Assembly: GCA_903928755.1 (NCBI GenBank)
Contig: CAIYSH010000191.1
Coordinates: forward strand, 1 to 10,844
From: an uncultured Alphaproteobacteria bacterium
GTDB lineage: Bacteria > Pseudomonadota > Alphaproteobacteria > Caulobacterales > Caulobacteraceae
Length of the DNA stretch: 10,844 nucleotides
Reading direction: 5' to 3'
Shown here: in pieces, positions 1 to 7,567 of the stretch
Layout: every line of letters begins with the position of its first letter
How positions within the stretch are numbered: position 1 is the first letter of the stretch
Made by a program: the position numbers and the translations under genes
Notes under the pieces: model-generated
Told to the model about the DNA's origin: nothing
Database searches by the model: none
What the model saw: only the letters and a program-made list of their open reading frames with translations

Positions 1-872
1 CGGAACATGGCCGCAGCCCGGCGGGCATCGATCAGGGCAATTTCCTGGGGGGTGGAAACGATCACGACCCCGTCGACCTTCAACTTCTGGACAAGGGTCA
101 GCTGGATATCGCCTGTGCCCGGGGGAAGATCGACCACCAGAACATCAAGGGGCTCTGCATCCGATCCCCAGGCAACATCATTGATCATCTGCCGGACCGC
201 CGAGGATGCCATGGGCCCGCGCCAGATCATCGGGGCCGCCTCGTCCACCAGAAACCCGATGGACATCACTTTCATGCCCCAGGCCGCCAGGGGCTGCAGC
301 TTGCCGTCAACAAAGGCCGGATCGCCGTCCACGCCGAGCATGCGCGGTGCAGAGGGGCCGTAGACATCAGCATCCAGAATGCCGACCCGCAGCCCCTGGG
401 CCGCAAAGGCTGCCGCCAGATTGACCGAGACGGTCGACTTTCCGACTCCCCCCTTGCCGCTCGCCACTGCAATGACGCGCTTTACATGGGGCGGGCGGTC
501 CGCCGTGGCCGGAGGGGCCAGCTGGGCCTGGGGATCGGGGTTCATGCGAGCCCCCTTGCGAACCCGGGTCACGCCCGGGGCGGTGGGAGGCTCTGGCAGT
601 TTGGACACGACACCGGTCTGGGCTGTCAGGACCACCTGGGCCTTGTCGACCCCTGGAAGCGCAGCAATCAAGGCTTCGGCCGCGTCGCGGACAGGCTGAT
701 ACAGCGGCACATCCTCGCGGGCGACTTCCAGCATGAAGCCTGCACGCCCGGGTGCCAGAATGATCCCCCGGACCAGCCCCGCCGTGGTCAGCCCCTTGCC
801 GGATCTGGGATCCAGAACCTGATCCAGCAGGTCGAGCAGGGTGGCGCGGTCTATGGGGGCATTCAGGGACAT
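1..872 (-). CDS. apbC: Mrp/ApbC-family iron-sulfur cluster carrier ATPase, C-terminus off the window
   Basis: Partial gene: 290 codons are present, beginning at ATG 872-870 and running off the left edge, so the end is missing (full-length relatives are about 360-380 aa). The product binds and hydrolyses ATP and, by family knowledge, carries Fe-S clusters to apoproteins in the cytosol. An N-terminal MIP18/DUF59-like domain spans about residues 5-80, followed by a proline/alanine-rich linker. The P-loop domain has the deviant Walker A GKGGVGKST at residues 139-147, then DADVYGPSAPRMLG, and the Walker B-like DLPPGTGD at 248-255. The usual C-terminal CxxC cluster ligands would lie outside the window and cannot be checked. 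A weak AAGG ribosome site lies 6 bases before the ATG. It starts 24 bp after the GNAT gene on the same strand, so it is probably the third gene of an operon with thiolase and GNAT. Identity as an Mrp-family protein is secure; the exact client proteins are unknown. Confidence 0.95.
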   Translation of the reverse strand, partial: MSLNAPIDRATLLDLLDQVLDPRSGKGLTTAGLVRGIILAPGRAGFMLEVAREDVPLYQPVRDAAEALIAALPGVDKAQVVLTAQTGVVSKLPEPPTAPGVTRVRKGARMNPDPQAQLAPPATADRPPHVKRVIAVASGKGGVGKSTVSVNLAAAFAAQGLRVGILDADVYGPSAPRMLGVDGDPAFVDGKLQPLAAWGMKVMSIGFLVDEAAPMIWRGPMASSAVRQMINDVAWGSDAEPLDVLVVDLPPGTGDIQLTLVQKLKVDGVVIVSTPQEIALIDARRAAAMF

Positions 873-896
873 GGGGTGCCTTGAGACAGGAATAGG

Positions 897-1193
897 TCAG
901 GCAACGAGATCGCGGAACGCGTCGCTGCGTGTCAGCCAGGCCGCGGCATAGGAACAGATAGGGGTGATCTTCATCCCGCCTTCCCTGGCGTGTCCGGCAA
1001 TTGCGGCCATGAGCCGCCCCGAAGCCCCCGTCCCCCGAAGCTGGACCGGACTTTCCACATGATCCAGAAACAGACGGCCATCCTTGCGCCGGTAATCAGC
1101 CCAGCAGGTCTGGCCCTGCTCATCCATTTCGAAACGGGTGCCGGTATCACGAAGGTCCTGGGTCATGAGGACCATATTACGCCCGGGAGCCAT
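897..1193 (-). CDS. Small YjdJ-like GNAT acetyltransferase (98 aa)
   Basis: The product is a minimal GNAT-fold protein of the YjdJ/COG2388 type (PF14542-like). The sequence shows the family pattern: a short beta-rich start (residues 20-45), the acetyl-CoA-binding loop region ESPVQLRGTGASGRLM at about 47-62, and the C-terminal KITPICSYAAAWLTR at about 75-89. The length fits these stand-alone minimal GNATs. Three nearby ATGs are possible (1193, 1175, 1166). I chose 1193 because a GGAGG ribosome site sits 9 bases before it, whereas the others have none. The frame stays open upstream into the thiolase gene, but that part lacks family resemblance. It lies 52 bp after the thiolase stop and 24 bp before the Mrp start, all on one strand, so co-transcription is likely. 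The substrate is unknown; family members acetylate small amines or proteins, or have no proven activity. Confidence 0.85.
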   Translation of the reverse strand: MAPGRNMVLMTQDLRDTGTRFEMDEQGQTCWADYRRKDGRLFLDHVESPVQLRGTGASGRLMAAIAGHAREGGMKITPICSYAAAWLTRSDAFRDLVA

Positions 1194-1245
1194 CAAGGCC
1201 AGCCTCCGGTGATCATTTTCCCGGGCGCCGGACTTCGGGATCGCC

Positions 1246-2433
1246 TCAGACCAGTTCCACCGCCATGGCTGTGGCTTCACCACCGCCGATGCAGAGGCTG
1301 GCGACACCCTTCCGGCCGCCCCGGGCCTCAAGAGCCGCCAGCAGTGTGGCCAGGATGCGTGCACCTGACGCCCCGATGGGGTGGCCCAGGGCGCAGGCAC
1401 CGCCATTGACGTTCAGCCGGGCACGATCGAGATCCAGATCCCGCTCGGCCACCATGGCCACCACGGCAAAGGCTTCATTGACCTCGAACAGGTCGACATC
1501 GGCGACCGTCCAGCCGGCCTTGGTCAGGACCTTGCGGATGGCCGGAACCGGTGCGGTTGCAAACTGACCCGGCTCCTGGGCATGGGCGGCATGAGCGACC
1601 ACCCGCGCCACGACCTTCAGACCCAGGCGCTCGGCCACCGAAGCCCGGGTCATCACCAGAGCCGCCGCCCCATCCGAAATCGACGAGGCATTGGCCGCTG
1701 TGATGCCGCCATCCCGGGCGAAGGCGGGCTTCAGCGTCGGAATCTTTGCAGGGTCTGCCTTCAGGGGCTGTTCGTCGGAAGATACCGTCTCGACACCCTT
1801 GCGGGAGGGGACCTCAACGGCAACGATTTCCCGGGCAAAGGCACCGGACTCCAGTGCTGCCCTGGCCCTGCTAAGCGAGGAAATGGCGTAATCATCCATC
1901 TGGCTGCGGGTGAACTGATAGGCCCGGGCGGTTTCTTCGGCGAAGGCACCCATCAGCTTGCCGGGCTCATAGGCGTCCTCGAGGCCGTCAAGATACATGG
2001 AGTCCGAAATGACATCGTGGCCGATGCGCGCCCCGCCCCTGTGCTTGGCCAGCAGGTAGGGCGCATTGGTCATGCTCTCCATGCCGCCGGCGATGATCAC
2101 ATCCGCCGATCCCGCGGCAAGGGCGTCATGGGCCATAATGGCTGCCTGCATGCCCGAGCCGCACATCTTGTTGACCGTTGTCGCTGCCACCGAGATCGGC
2201 AGGCCCGCGCCAAGGGCCGCCTGGCGGGCGGGGGCCTGGCCAAGTCCGCCGGGCAGGACACAGCCCATGATGATCTGGTCGGCATCCCCCGGCTTCAGCC
2301 CTGCGCGCCCGACCGCAGCCCGGACAGCTGTTGCCCCCAGATCCGTCGCCTTGACCGGCGACAGCATGCCCTGAAAAGCTCCCATAGGGGTTCGGGCATA
2401 GGCGGCGATGACGACGGGATCTGATGTGTTCAT
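1246..2433 (-). CDS. Acetyl-CoA C-acetyltransferase (thiolase)
   Basis: Full-length 395-aa thiolase, the normal size for the family. It condenses two acetyl-CoA to acetoacetyl-CoA or performs the reverse cleavage, acting in the cytosol in polyhydroxyalkanoate/ketone-body synthesis or in fatty and amino acid breakdown. All catalytic features are visible: the nucleophile C91 in NKMCGSGMQA, the thiolase signature NEAFA at 319-323, H351 in GHPIGASGARI, and the second acid/base cysteine C381 in CIGGGEA. The N-terminal half (to about 265) and C-terminal half (about 275-393) form the usual duplicated thiolase fold. The pattern resembles the tetrameric biosynthetic (AtoB/PhaA-like) type, but sequence alone does not separate this from broad-range thiolases. 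The ATG at 2433 has no obvious ribosome-binding site; a TATGAT box 7-12 bases upstream could give a leaderless message (inference). It leads a likely operon with the GNAT and Mrp genes and diverges from the SOUL gene. Confidence 0.95.
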   Translation of the reverse strand: MNTSDPVVIAAYARTPMGAFQGMLSPVKATDLGATAVRAAVGRAGLKPGDADQIIMGCVLPGGLGQAPARQAALGAGLPISVAATTVNKMCGSGMQAAIMAHDALAAGSADVIIAGGMESMTNAPYLLAKHRGGARIGHDVISDSMYLDGLEDAYEPGKLMGAFAEETARAYQFTRSQMDDYAISSLSRARAALESGAFAREIVAVEVPSRKGVETVSSDEQPLKADPAKIPTLKPAFARDGGITAANASSISDGAAALVMTRASVAERLGLKVVARVVAHAAHAQEPGQFATAPVPAIRKVLTKAGWTVADVDLFEVNEAFAVVAMVAERDLDLDRARLNVNGGACALGHPIGASGARILATLLAALEARGGRKGVASLCIGGGEATAMAVELV

Positions 2434-2526
2434 AGGGCGATCATAGTGACGTCCGAACTGTCTTGCATCCTCCTTGAGCGCAGAGGCGTATAGACAGTGA
2501 ACGAAACCAACTGCGAAGGAGACCCC
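2434..2526. promoter_or_regulatory. Divergent promoter region between thiolase and SOUL genes
   Basis: These 93 bases separate two genes that point away from each other, so they should hold both promoters. On the minus strand TATGAT (2446-2441) lies six bases before the thiolase ATG, a spacing that would start transcription at the ATG itself. On the plus strand TATAGA (2489-2494) could be a -10 box for the SOUL gene, but no -35 box at normal spacing is convincing. The only strong signal is the SOUL ribosome site GAAGGAGA at 2515-2522. Both promoter calls are weak. Confidence 0.3.
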
Positions 2527-3165
2527 ATGCCAAGCTTCGGTGAGCTATTTGTCACCCTGCTGTCCGGAATCGGTCAGTTGGTCGGTGTCCGTGCCGGGAC
2601 CGAGGCCCCTAAATATGAGGTGGTCGAGCCAATGGGGGTCATCGAGATCCGTCACTACGGACCGAGGCTGGCGGCAGAGGCCGTCATTTCAGGTCCGGTG
2701 GAAACAGCCCGGAGTGAGGGCTTCCGGAAGGTGGCGGGGTATATCTTCGGCGGCAATACCAGCCGGGCGTCCATTGCCATGACCGCACCCGTGACCCAGG
2801 CCCAGGCGAAATCCTCGCAGTCCATCTCGATGACAGCCCCTGTCGTTCAGACCGCCGACGGTGCCGGTGCCTGGAGGATCCAGTTCATCATGCCTGCCAA
2901 ATATACCCGGTCGACCCTGCCCACCCCGAACGACCCTGATGTCAGGATCGTCGATGTCCCTGCCCAGGACTATGCCGTCCTCCGCTATACGGGATCCACA
3001 AATGCCGACGGCGTCACCCGAAAGACGGCGGATCTGAGGGCGGCCCTTGCCGGAAAGGCGTGGGAAGCCAATGGCGAACCCCTGTCCTGGTTCTATGATC
3101 CGCCGTGGACCGCGCCCTTCATGCGGCGCAATGAGGTGGCGATCCCGGTGGTCAGGCGTCGGTAA
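2527..3165 (+). CDS. SOUL-family heme-binding-type protein (212 aa)
   Basis: The product belongs to the SOUL/HEBP family (PF04832), whose animal members bind heme or porphyrins. Bacterial members are poorly characterised, so the role here is not known. Family marks are clear: IEIRHYGPRLAAE at about 39-51, two copies of MTAPV at 85-89 and 102-106, and the closing motif YDPPWTAPFMRRNEV at 190-204. A moderately hydrophobic stretch at residues 6-22 could be a weak membrane anchor or signal segment, but it has no clear cleavage site. ATG 2527 is preferred because GAAGGAGA ends 4 bases before it; an in-frame GTG at 2497 would add ten residues but has no ribosome site. The gene appears monocistronic. 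Its last 14 bases overlap the 3' end of mnmA on the other strand. No heme-ligand residue can be assigned with confidence. Confidence 0.92.
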   Translation: MPSFGELFVTLLSGIGQLVGVRAGTEAPKYEVVEPMGVIEIRHYGPRLAAEAVISGPVETARSEGFRKVAGYIFGGNTSRASIAMTAPVTQAQAKSSQSISMTAPVVQTADGAGAWRIQFIMPAKYTRSTLPTPNDPDVRIVDVPAQDYAVLRYTGSTNADGVTRKTADLRAALAGKAWEANGEPLSWFYDPPWTAPFMRRNEVAIPVVRRR

Positions 3166-4324
3166 AGGTCCGCTGGATGAACCCGCCGCCAAGAACACGG
3201 TCGGGAACCTCCGGATCATAGAGGACACAGGCCTGTCCTGGCGACACGGCATGCTCTGGTGACTCAAAGACCACCGCGACATCCAGGCCCTGGCTGGCAA
3301 GTCGGGCTGGAACGGGCTCGGCTGATGATCGCACCCGGGCCAGGACAGCCAGCGCGTCGTCCGCGGCAAGCCGGACATCAAGATGATCGCCCAGCCAATT
3401 GATTTCCTTGAGGACCACACCCGACGTCAACAAGGCCTCCCGAGGCCCGACCACCACCTGCCGCCTGTCAGCATCGATCCTGACCACATAGAGCGGATCG
3501 CCCACAGCCACATTCAGACCGCGCCGTTGACCGATGGTATAGCGGGTAACGCCTTCGTGGCGGCCCAGCAGGGTGCCGTTCAGGTGCACGATGTCGCCCG
3601 GTATGGCCCCCTGGGGACGGACGCGGTCAATGACGGTGGTATAGCGGCCCTCCGGGACAAAACAGATGTCCTGACTGTCAGGCTTGTCGGCAATGGCAAG
3701 GCCCAGTTCCGCAGCCGCCCGGCGGACTTCCGGCTTGGGCATGCCCCCAAGCGGGAAGCGCAGATAGGCCAGCTGTTCGGCTGTTGTGGCGAACAGGAAA
3801 TAGCTTTGATCCCGGGCAGGATCGGCGGCGCGATGAAGCTGCGGCCCCCCAGTGCCGGTTTCCCGCCGGACATAGTGACCCGTGGCCATGGCGGCAGCAT
3901 CAAGGTCCCGTGCCACATCCAGAAGGTCACGGAACTTGACGGTCTGGTTGCAGCGGATGCACGGCACCGGGGTCTCGCCCCGCAGATAGGCGTCAGCAAA
4001 ATCCTCGATCACCTGATCGCGAAAGCGGCTTTCATAGTCCAGGACATAGTGGGGAATGCCAATGGCATCGGCCGCATTGCGGGCATCGTGAATGTCCTGG
4101 CCCGCGCAGCAGGCACCCTTTTTCTGGATCGCCACGCCGTGATCATAGAGCTGCAGCGTAACGCCCACCACATCATACCCAGCACGGGCCAGAAGGGCGG
4201 CCGTGACCGTGGAATCGACCCCCCCGGACATGGCGGCGACAACCCGTGCGCCCTGGGGTAGGCCTACGGCCCTGCGGGCGGCCTCGACGGCGGCATCTGT
4301 GAAAGCGGCACTCATCCCCGTCAT
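3152..4324 (-). CDS. mnmA: tRNA-specific 2-thiouridylase MnmA
   Basis: MnmA (TrmU) adds sulfur at position 2 of the wobble uridine (U34) in tRNAs for Lys, Glu and Gln. It activates the base with ATP and receives sulfur from a cysteine-desulfurase relay in the cytosol. The 390-aa protein is complete. Visible are the PP-loop SGGVDS at 33-38, PCIRCNQTVKF at 121-131 with the likely nucleophile C125, ATGHYV at 147-152, the second catalytic cysteine C221 in SQDICFVP, the tRNA-binding central-domain motif GRHEGVTRYTIGQRRGL at 254-270, and the C-terminal beta-barrel motif SPGQACVLYD at 361-370. ATG 4324 is given, but ATG 4315 (three residues shorter, weak GACGGGG before it) is equally possible. The gene begins 34 bp after the flgL stop with no terminator-like hairpin between, so read-through from flgKL is plausible. 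Its end overlaps the convergent SOUL gene by 14 bp. Confidence 0.97.
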   Translation of the reverse strand: MTGMSAAFTDAAVEAARRAVGLPQGARVVAAMSGGVDSTVTAALLARAGYDVVGVTLQLYDHGVAIQKKGACCAGQDIHDARNAADAIGIPHYVLDYESRFRDQVIEDFADAYLRGETPVPCIRCNQTVKFRDLLDVARDLDAAAMATGHYVRRETGTGGPQLHRAADPARDQSYFLFATTAEQLAYLRFPLGGMPKPEVRRAAAELGLAIADKPDSQDICFVPEGRYTTVIDRVRPQGAIPGDIVHLNGTLLGRHEGVTRYTIGQRRGLNVAVGDPLYVVRIDADRRQVVVGPREALLTSGVVLKEINWLGDHLDVRLAADDALAVLARVRSSAEPVPARLASQGLDVAVVFESPEHAVSPGQACVLYDPEVPDRVLGGGFIQRTFTDA

Positions 4325-4358
4325 GTAGCGTTTCAGCCGCGACTTTGCGAGGGTACCG

Positions 4359-5288
4359 CTATTTCAGATAGTTCAGGAGGGACGAGTCCTGCAGGATCCG
4401 GAAGGCCTGGGCCGCCGCCTGCATGGATTGCTGGGCCAGGTTGAGCCGTGTCGACGCCTCTGCCAGATTCACATCGGTCGTATCGCTGAGTATGCCCTGC
4501 ACGGTGATCTGCTGGGCGTCGATACCCTTCTGGACAGAGTCGACCCGGGCCTGATTGTTGCCATTCTGCGCTGCTGAGGTGGTCAGGCTTGTATGCACGC
4601 CGGTCCAGGTGGCCAGCTGCCCCTCAAGAAACGTCCGCTGCGCCGCCGTCAGGGTACCGCTGAACGGACCGTTTGCCCCTTGATGGAAGGCCTCAAGCGA
4701 CTGGTAGGCGGTCATCATGCTGGTTCCCAGCTGGTCTGCCAGCATCCCAGTCGAAATGGTGGTGGAATCGTCCAGCTTGGCCTGGGTCACATAGGTATCA
4801 TTGTGAAACTGGTTTGCGATCAAGGCTGGCGGCACGGTGAGATCGCTGAGCTGGGTTGCCGACACGGGCAGGGTGTTCACCTGCCCCCCTGCGAACAGAT
4901 ACTTGCCGTCATATTCGGCATTCAGACCACCGACGGCATTGCCGAACTGCGCCTGAAGGTCCTGGATCAGGGTCATGGCACTGTCTGTAGCCAAGGCGTT
5001 GGCGATGGCCTGGCGGGTCGCGTCGGCCGCATCTGCAACCCGGTTGAGCGCCAGATCCTGAATCTGCAGCCGGTTGGCGACGACCTTGTTCTGATCGGTA
5101 TAGGCGGTCTGTCTTGCATCAACGGTCTGCATGGCCGTCAGCACCTCAGCCTTGGCGGCATAGTCCTTGAGGTTGATACCGATCTTGCCCGAGGCAACCT
5201 GGTTGCCAGCCTCGACCTGACGCTGCTGGGCACCCTGGATATTGGCGAGGATGGCGCTGTAGCTGCCAGGAGATGAAATGCGGTTCAT
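4359..5288 (-). CDS. flgL: Flagellar hook-filament junction protein FlgL (HAP3)
   Basis: FlgL is exported through the flagellar secretion system and forms the second ring of the junction between hook and filament. The 309-aa protein has the flagellin-like coiled ends that define the family. The N-terminal part (about 1-110) contains RISSPGSYSAILANIQ, a helical heptad-rich stretch and DGKYLFAGGQ at about 126-135. The C-terminal helix ends with STRLNLAQQSMQAAAQAF and then SLLNYLK. The middle (about 135-215) is the variable surface part. ATG 5288 is supported by GAGGA (5301-5297), which overlaps the flgK stop codon TGA (5302-5300). The gap to flgK is only 11 bp, indicating one message and possibly coupled translation. 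Expression should follow the sigma-54 promoter upstream of flgK. FlgL rather than flagellin is chosen because of its place after flgK and its divergence from true flagellin sequences. Confidence 0.93.
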   Translation of the reverse strand: MNRISSPGSYSAILANIQGAQQRQVEAGNQVASGKIGINLKDYAAKAEVLTAMQTVDARQTAYTDQNKVVANRLQIQDLALNRVADAADATRQAIANALATDSAMTLIQDLQAQFGNAVGGLNAEYDGKYLFAGGQVNTLPVSATQLSDLTVPPALIANQFHNDTYVTQAKLDDSTTISTGMLADQLGTSMMTAYQSLEAFHQGANGPFSGTLTAAQRTFLEGQLATWTGVHTSLTTSAAQNGNNQARVDSVQKGIDAQQITVQGILSDTTDVNLAEASTRLNLAQQSMQAAAQAFRILQDSSLLNYLK

Positions 5289-5299
5289 GTCAGCTATCC

Positions 5300-7405
5300 T
5301 CAGACGATATTATTCAGGACGTCGAACAGTTCTTTGGTCGCCTGGATCATCCGCGCCGAAGCGTTAAACGCCTGCTGGTATGTCGTAAGACGAATGAGCT
5401 CCTCGTCGAGATTGACGCTCTCGACGGACTGCATGCGCGAGGTGGCCTCGGCGACGACGGCCGTGGATGATTGTTTCTGCACATCAGCGTTCTGAGCCAG
5501 GCGGCCAATCCCGCCGCCAAACTGGGCAGCATAGGTATTTACGGTGGTTGCAAGACTGCCGAGGGTTCCCGCCGCACCAAAGTGGGTCATCACCGCCCCG
5601 GCCGTGGCCAGCCCCCGCGCTCCACTGCCGTCACCCGGCCGGATGGCAGGCTGGGTCGCCGCCACGGTCAGGTCGAGCTTGTTGAGGGACAACCGGGTGG
5701 GATCGGCAACAATGCTCGCCGAAACGGTTAGCCGTGAGCCCCGCGAAGCGCGTTCAGCAGCCCCAAGACCAAACAGTTCGCTGGCCGAGGGGCCTCCCGC
5801 GCCCCTGGCCGTCTGGTCGCCGATGACAGAGACGCTGACCGACAGGGAGTTATTGCTGGTGAAGCTCATCCTGCCATTGCCATCCAGGGCGAAACTGCCG
5901 AACAGCCCGACCCCGCTGGCATTGGCGTTCAGGGAATTCAGCAAGTCCTGCATGGTCGTCGCGGCCGGAACTGCGACCGTGACATCCTTGATGGGTCGGC
6001 CATCTTCCTGGGCGATGCGCAGGCTGATCGTCTGGCCAGCCGTGAAACCGTGAGCATCTGCAGTGGTCATCCCGGTATCGTAGTTGGTAATGCCTGACGG
6101 TTTCACGAGGTCATTGAGCCCGAAAAACTGCGAGAAGCCCTGCCCTGCCTTCCGTGCTGTGCCCGTATCAAAGGCCAGGCCGTTTCCCCCCGTCGCATTG
6201 AGGGTCAAGCCGCGATTGCTGAAGGTCGCCGAGCCTGAAGCCCCAAGAGCTGTATTCAGATCCGCCAGAAAGCTTGAGGCGGTGAAAGCCGTTCCTGCCG
6301 CACCATTGACGCTGAAGGTTCCTGCAGTGAAGTCGATGGCGATGGTCTTCTGCACGACACCGGCAGCATTGGTAATCGCCAGGGTGGTGGTACCGGAAAA
6401 ATTGGCGACGGCGGTCGGAAGATCCAGACCGGTATCACGCCCCGTCATCGTCGCAGGTGGCGGAACCCTTGCGGCACTGTTGTGCGCTGCGTTCAGCTGG
6501 GCGGCAACCTGGTTGGCGAACTCACCCAACTGATCTGTTATTCCCGGCAGGATGTCGTCGTGCAGATCCAGAAGCCCGCGCAGTTCGCCACTGTTAATGC
6601 CAATGGCCTGCGGATTGCCCAGACCATCCCCTGACATGGCCGTGATGTATCCGGGAGCCCCCTCCGTCTGGTTATAGGACAGCCGCGCGGCACCCGTCGG
6701 CGATCCAGTCAGGGCATAGCCTTCGGCGCTGCGAACAATAACGCCCCCCGTGCTGATCGGCTGCACCTGGACATCCATCATGGTCGACAACTGGTCTATC
6801 AGCCCCTTCTGCAGGTTTTCAGCTCCGGTGGGATCACCTGCCAAAACAGTCGACCTGCTGATATCGGCGTTCAGACGATCGATCTGGGACAGGAGATCAT
6901 TGATCTTCGCAATATCGCCAGATACCTGAGCTGACATCGTCTTACGGATCTCAGCGACCTGATCATTGATGCGGGTCGTCTCGCTCAGAAAGTCCTGGAC
7001 ACCCGTAACAGCCTGGCCACGCAGGACGGACGAGGTCGGGTCGTTGGCTGTGGCTGAAAAAGCTGACCAGACCTTATCGAGCCGGGAGAAATAACCACTC
7101 GTGGTCGATGGATCGCCGAAGAGTGATTGTGCCGTATCCAGATAGCTTGAGACCACACTCCACTTGCCATTGTCTGAGGTCGCTGTGGTGGCGGCCTTTT
7201 CCAGATAGCTGTCGGTAACCCGGCGAATGGCGGAGACACTGACCCCCGTACCTGCCCCCCCGGCGACAAGTTGCTGTTGCTCGAGAACCTTGCGGACATA
7301 ACCCGGTGTGTTGACGTTGGAGACGTTATCGGACGTCGTCCTCAGCCCGATCTGGGCCGCCATCAGTCCCGAGGCGGCGCTTCTCAAGGTTGCGTTCAGC
7401 GACAC
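5300..7405 (-). CDS. flgK: Flagellar hook-associated protein FlgK (HAP1)
   Basis: FlgK forms the first junction ring on the finished hook and is exported by the flagellar type III system. At 701 aa it is longer than enterobacterial FlgK (about 550), with the extra length in the variable middle. The N-terminal rod/hook-family segment is clear: LRSAASGLMAAQIGLRTTSD followed by NVSNVNTPGY at about 27-36. The helical HAP1 region follows (about 90-230, with LSETTRINDQVAEIRKTM). The C-terminal helix closes the protein with VNLDEELIRLTTYQQAFNAS and then ATKELFDVLNNIV, typical of FlgK. The start codon is GTG at 7405, chosen for the N-terminal match and a GGAGG (7418-7414) 8 bases upstream. It is the first gene of flgK-flgL, possibly with mnmA. 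Transcription probably starts near 7541 from the sigma-54 element at 7553-7567, giving a leader of about 136 bases that contains two ftr-like inverted repeats. Confidence 0.96.
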   Translation of the reverse strand: MSLNATLRSAASGLMAAQIGLRTTSDNVSNVNTPGYVRKVLEQQQLVAGGAGTGVSVSAIRRVTDSYLEKAATTATSDNGKWSVVSSYLDTAQSLFGDPSTTSGYFSRLDKVWSAFSATANDPTSSVLRGQAVTGVQDFLSETTRINDQVAEIRKTMSAQVSGDIAKINDLLSQIDRLNADISRSTVLAGDPTGAENLQKGLIDQLSTMMDVQVQPISTGGVIVRSAEGYALTGSPTGAARLSYNQTEGAPGYITAMSGDGLGNPQAIGINSGELRGLLDLHDDILPGITDQLGEFANQVAAQLNAAHNSAARVPPPATMTGRDTGLDLPTAVANFSGTTTLAITNAAGVVQKTIAIDFTAGTFSVNGAAGTAFTASSFLADLNTALGASGSATFSNRGLTLNATGGNGLAFDTGTARKAGQGFSQFFGLNDLVKPSGITNYDTGMTTADAHGFTAGQTISLRIAQEDGRPIKDVTVAVPAATTMQDLLNSLNANASGVGLFGSFALDGNGRMSFTSNNSLSVSVSVIGDQTARGAGGPSASELFGLGAAERASRGSRLTVSASIVADPTRLSLNKLDLTVAATQPAIRPGDGSGARGLATAGAVMTHFGAAGTLGSLATTVNTYAAQFGGGIGRLAQNADVQKQSSTAVVAEATSRMQSVESVNLDEELIRLTTYQQAFNASARMIQATKELFDVLNNIV

Positions 7406-7421
7406 GTTTCAGACCTCCAAC

Positions 7422-7435
7422 CGGCAAGCCTTGCG
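7422..7435 (+). promoter_or_regulatory. ftr2/ftr3-like element in the flgK leader (proximal copy)
   Basis: CGGCAAGCCTTGCG keeps the shared ends CGGCRA...YGC and contains a perfect 5-bp inverted repeat GCAAG-C-CTTGC. It lies about 107-120 bases downstream of the predicted flgK start and just before the flgK ribosome site. Its centre is exactly 20 bp from that of the neighbouring copy, about two helical turns, so two bound dimers would face the same side of the DNA. Confidence 0.45.
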
Positions 7436-7441
7436 CAGTAG

Positions 7442-7455
7442 CGGCGAATTCTGCC
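7442..7455 (+). promoter_or_regulatory. ftr2/ftr3-like element in the flgK leader (distal copy)
   Basis: CGGCGAATTCTGCC (extended to CGGC-N7-GCCG at 7442-7456) is an inverted repeat nearly identical to 7722-7735. It lies about 87-100 bases downstream of the predicted flgK start. In C. crescentus the flaN unit is known to need two ftr elements downstream of its promoter, and this copy and the next match that arrangement. As RNA the same arms could also form a small 4-bp-stem hairpin. Confidence 0.55.
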
Positions 7456-7552
7456 GGGGTATTCAGAAGAACACCCGCGCGAGGGACCGGATTTATCCCA
7501 GATAATTCAATGACTCTGCTGAACTGACAGCGGAGGCACCCCTTCCTGTGTC

Positions 7553-7567
7553 GCAAGACAGATGCCA
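7553..7567 (-). promoter_or_regulatory. Sigma-54 (RpoN) promoter for flgK-flgL
   Basis: Read on the minus strand, TGGCAT-CTGTC-TTGC matches the -24/-12 consensus with one mismatch and exact 10-base spacing between GG and GC. The predicted start is about 7541, giving a leader of about 136 bases before the flgK GTG. There is no AT-rich IHF-like site upstream on this side, unlike the fliK promoter. Two ftr-like repeats lie downstream of the start instead. Confidence 0.8.

Noticed and set aside
1381..2424. Plus-strand open frame of 347 codons opposite the thiolase gene
   Set aside because: It is an antisense shadow of a clear thiolase in GC-rich DNA; its translation lacks any recognisable motif.
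2474..2494. TTGAGC and TATAGA as a sigma-70-type promoter for the SOUL gene
   Set aside because: The gap between the boxes is only 9 bases, too short for a normal promoter.
2497..2526. GTG at 2497 as the SOUL gene start
   Set aside because: It has no ribosome site, while ATG 2527 has a strong GAAGGAGA at proper spacing.
3383..4261. Plus-strand open frame of 292 codons opposite mnmA
   Set aside because: It is an antisense shadow; mnmA carries all catalytic motifs in the other strand.
7424..7438. Minus-strand CTGCGC-AAGGC-TTGC as a sigma-54 promoter for flgK
   Set aside because: The -24 GG is not intact, and the start would fall inside or after the flgK ribosome site. The element at 7553-7567 is far better.
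7512..7516. GACTC (CcrM-type GANTC) site in the flgK leader
   Set aside because: Several GANTC sites occur in this window, including inside genes, so one site in the leader is no evidence of methylation control.
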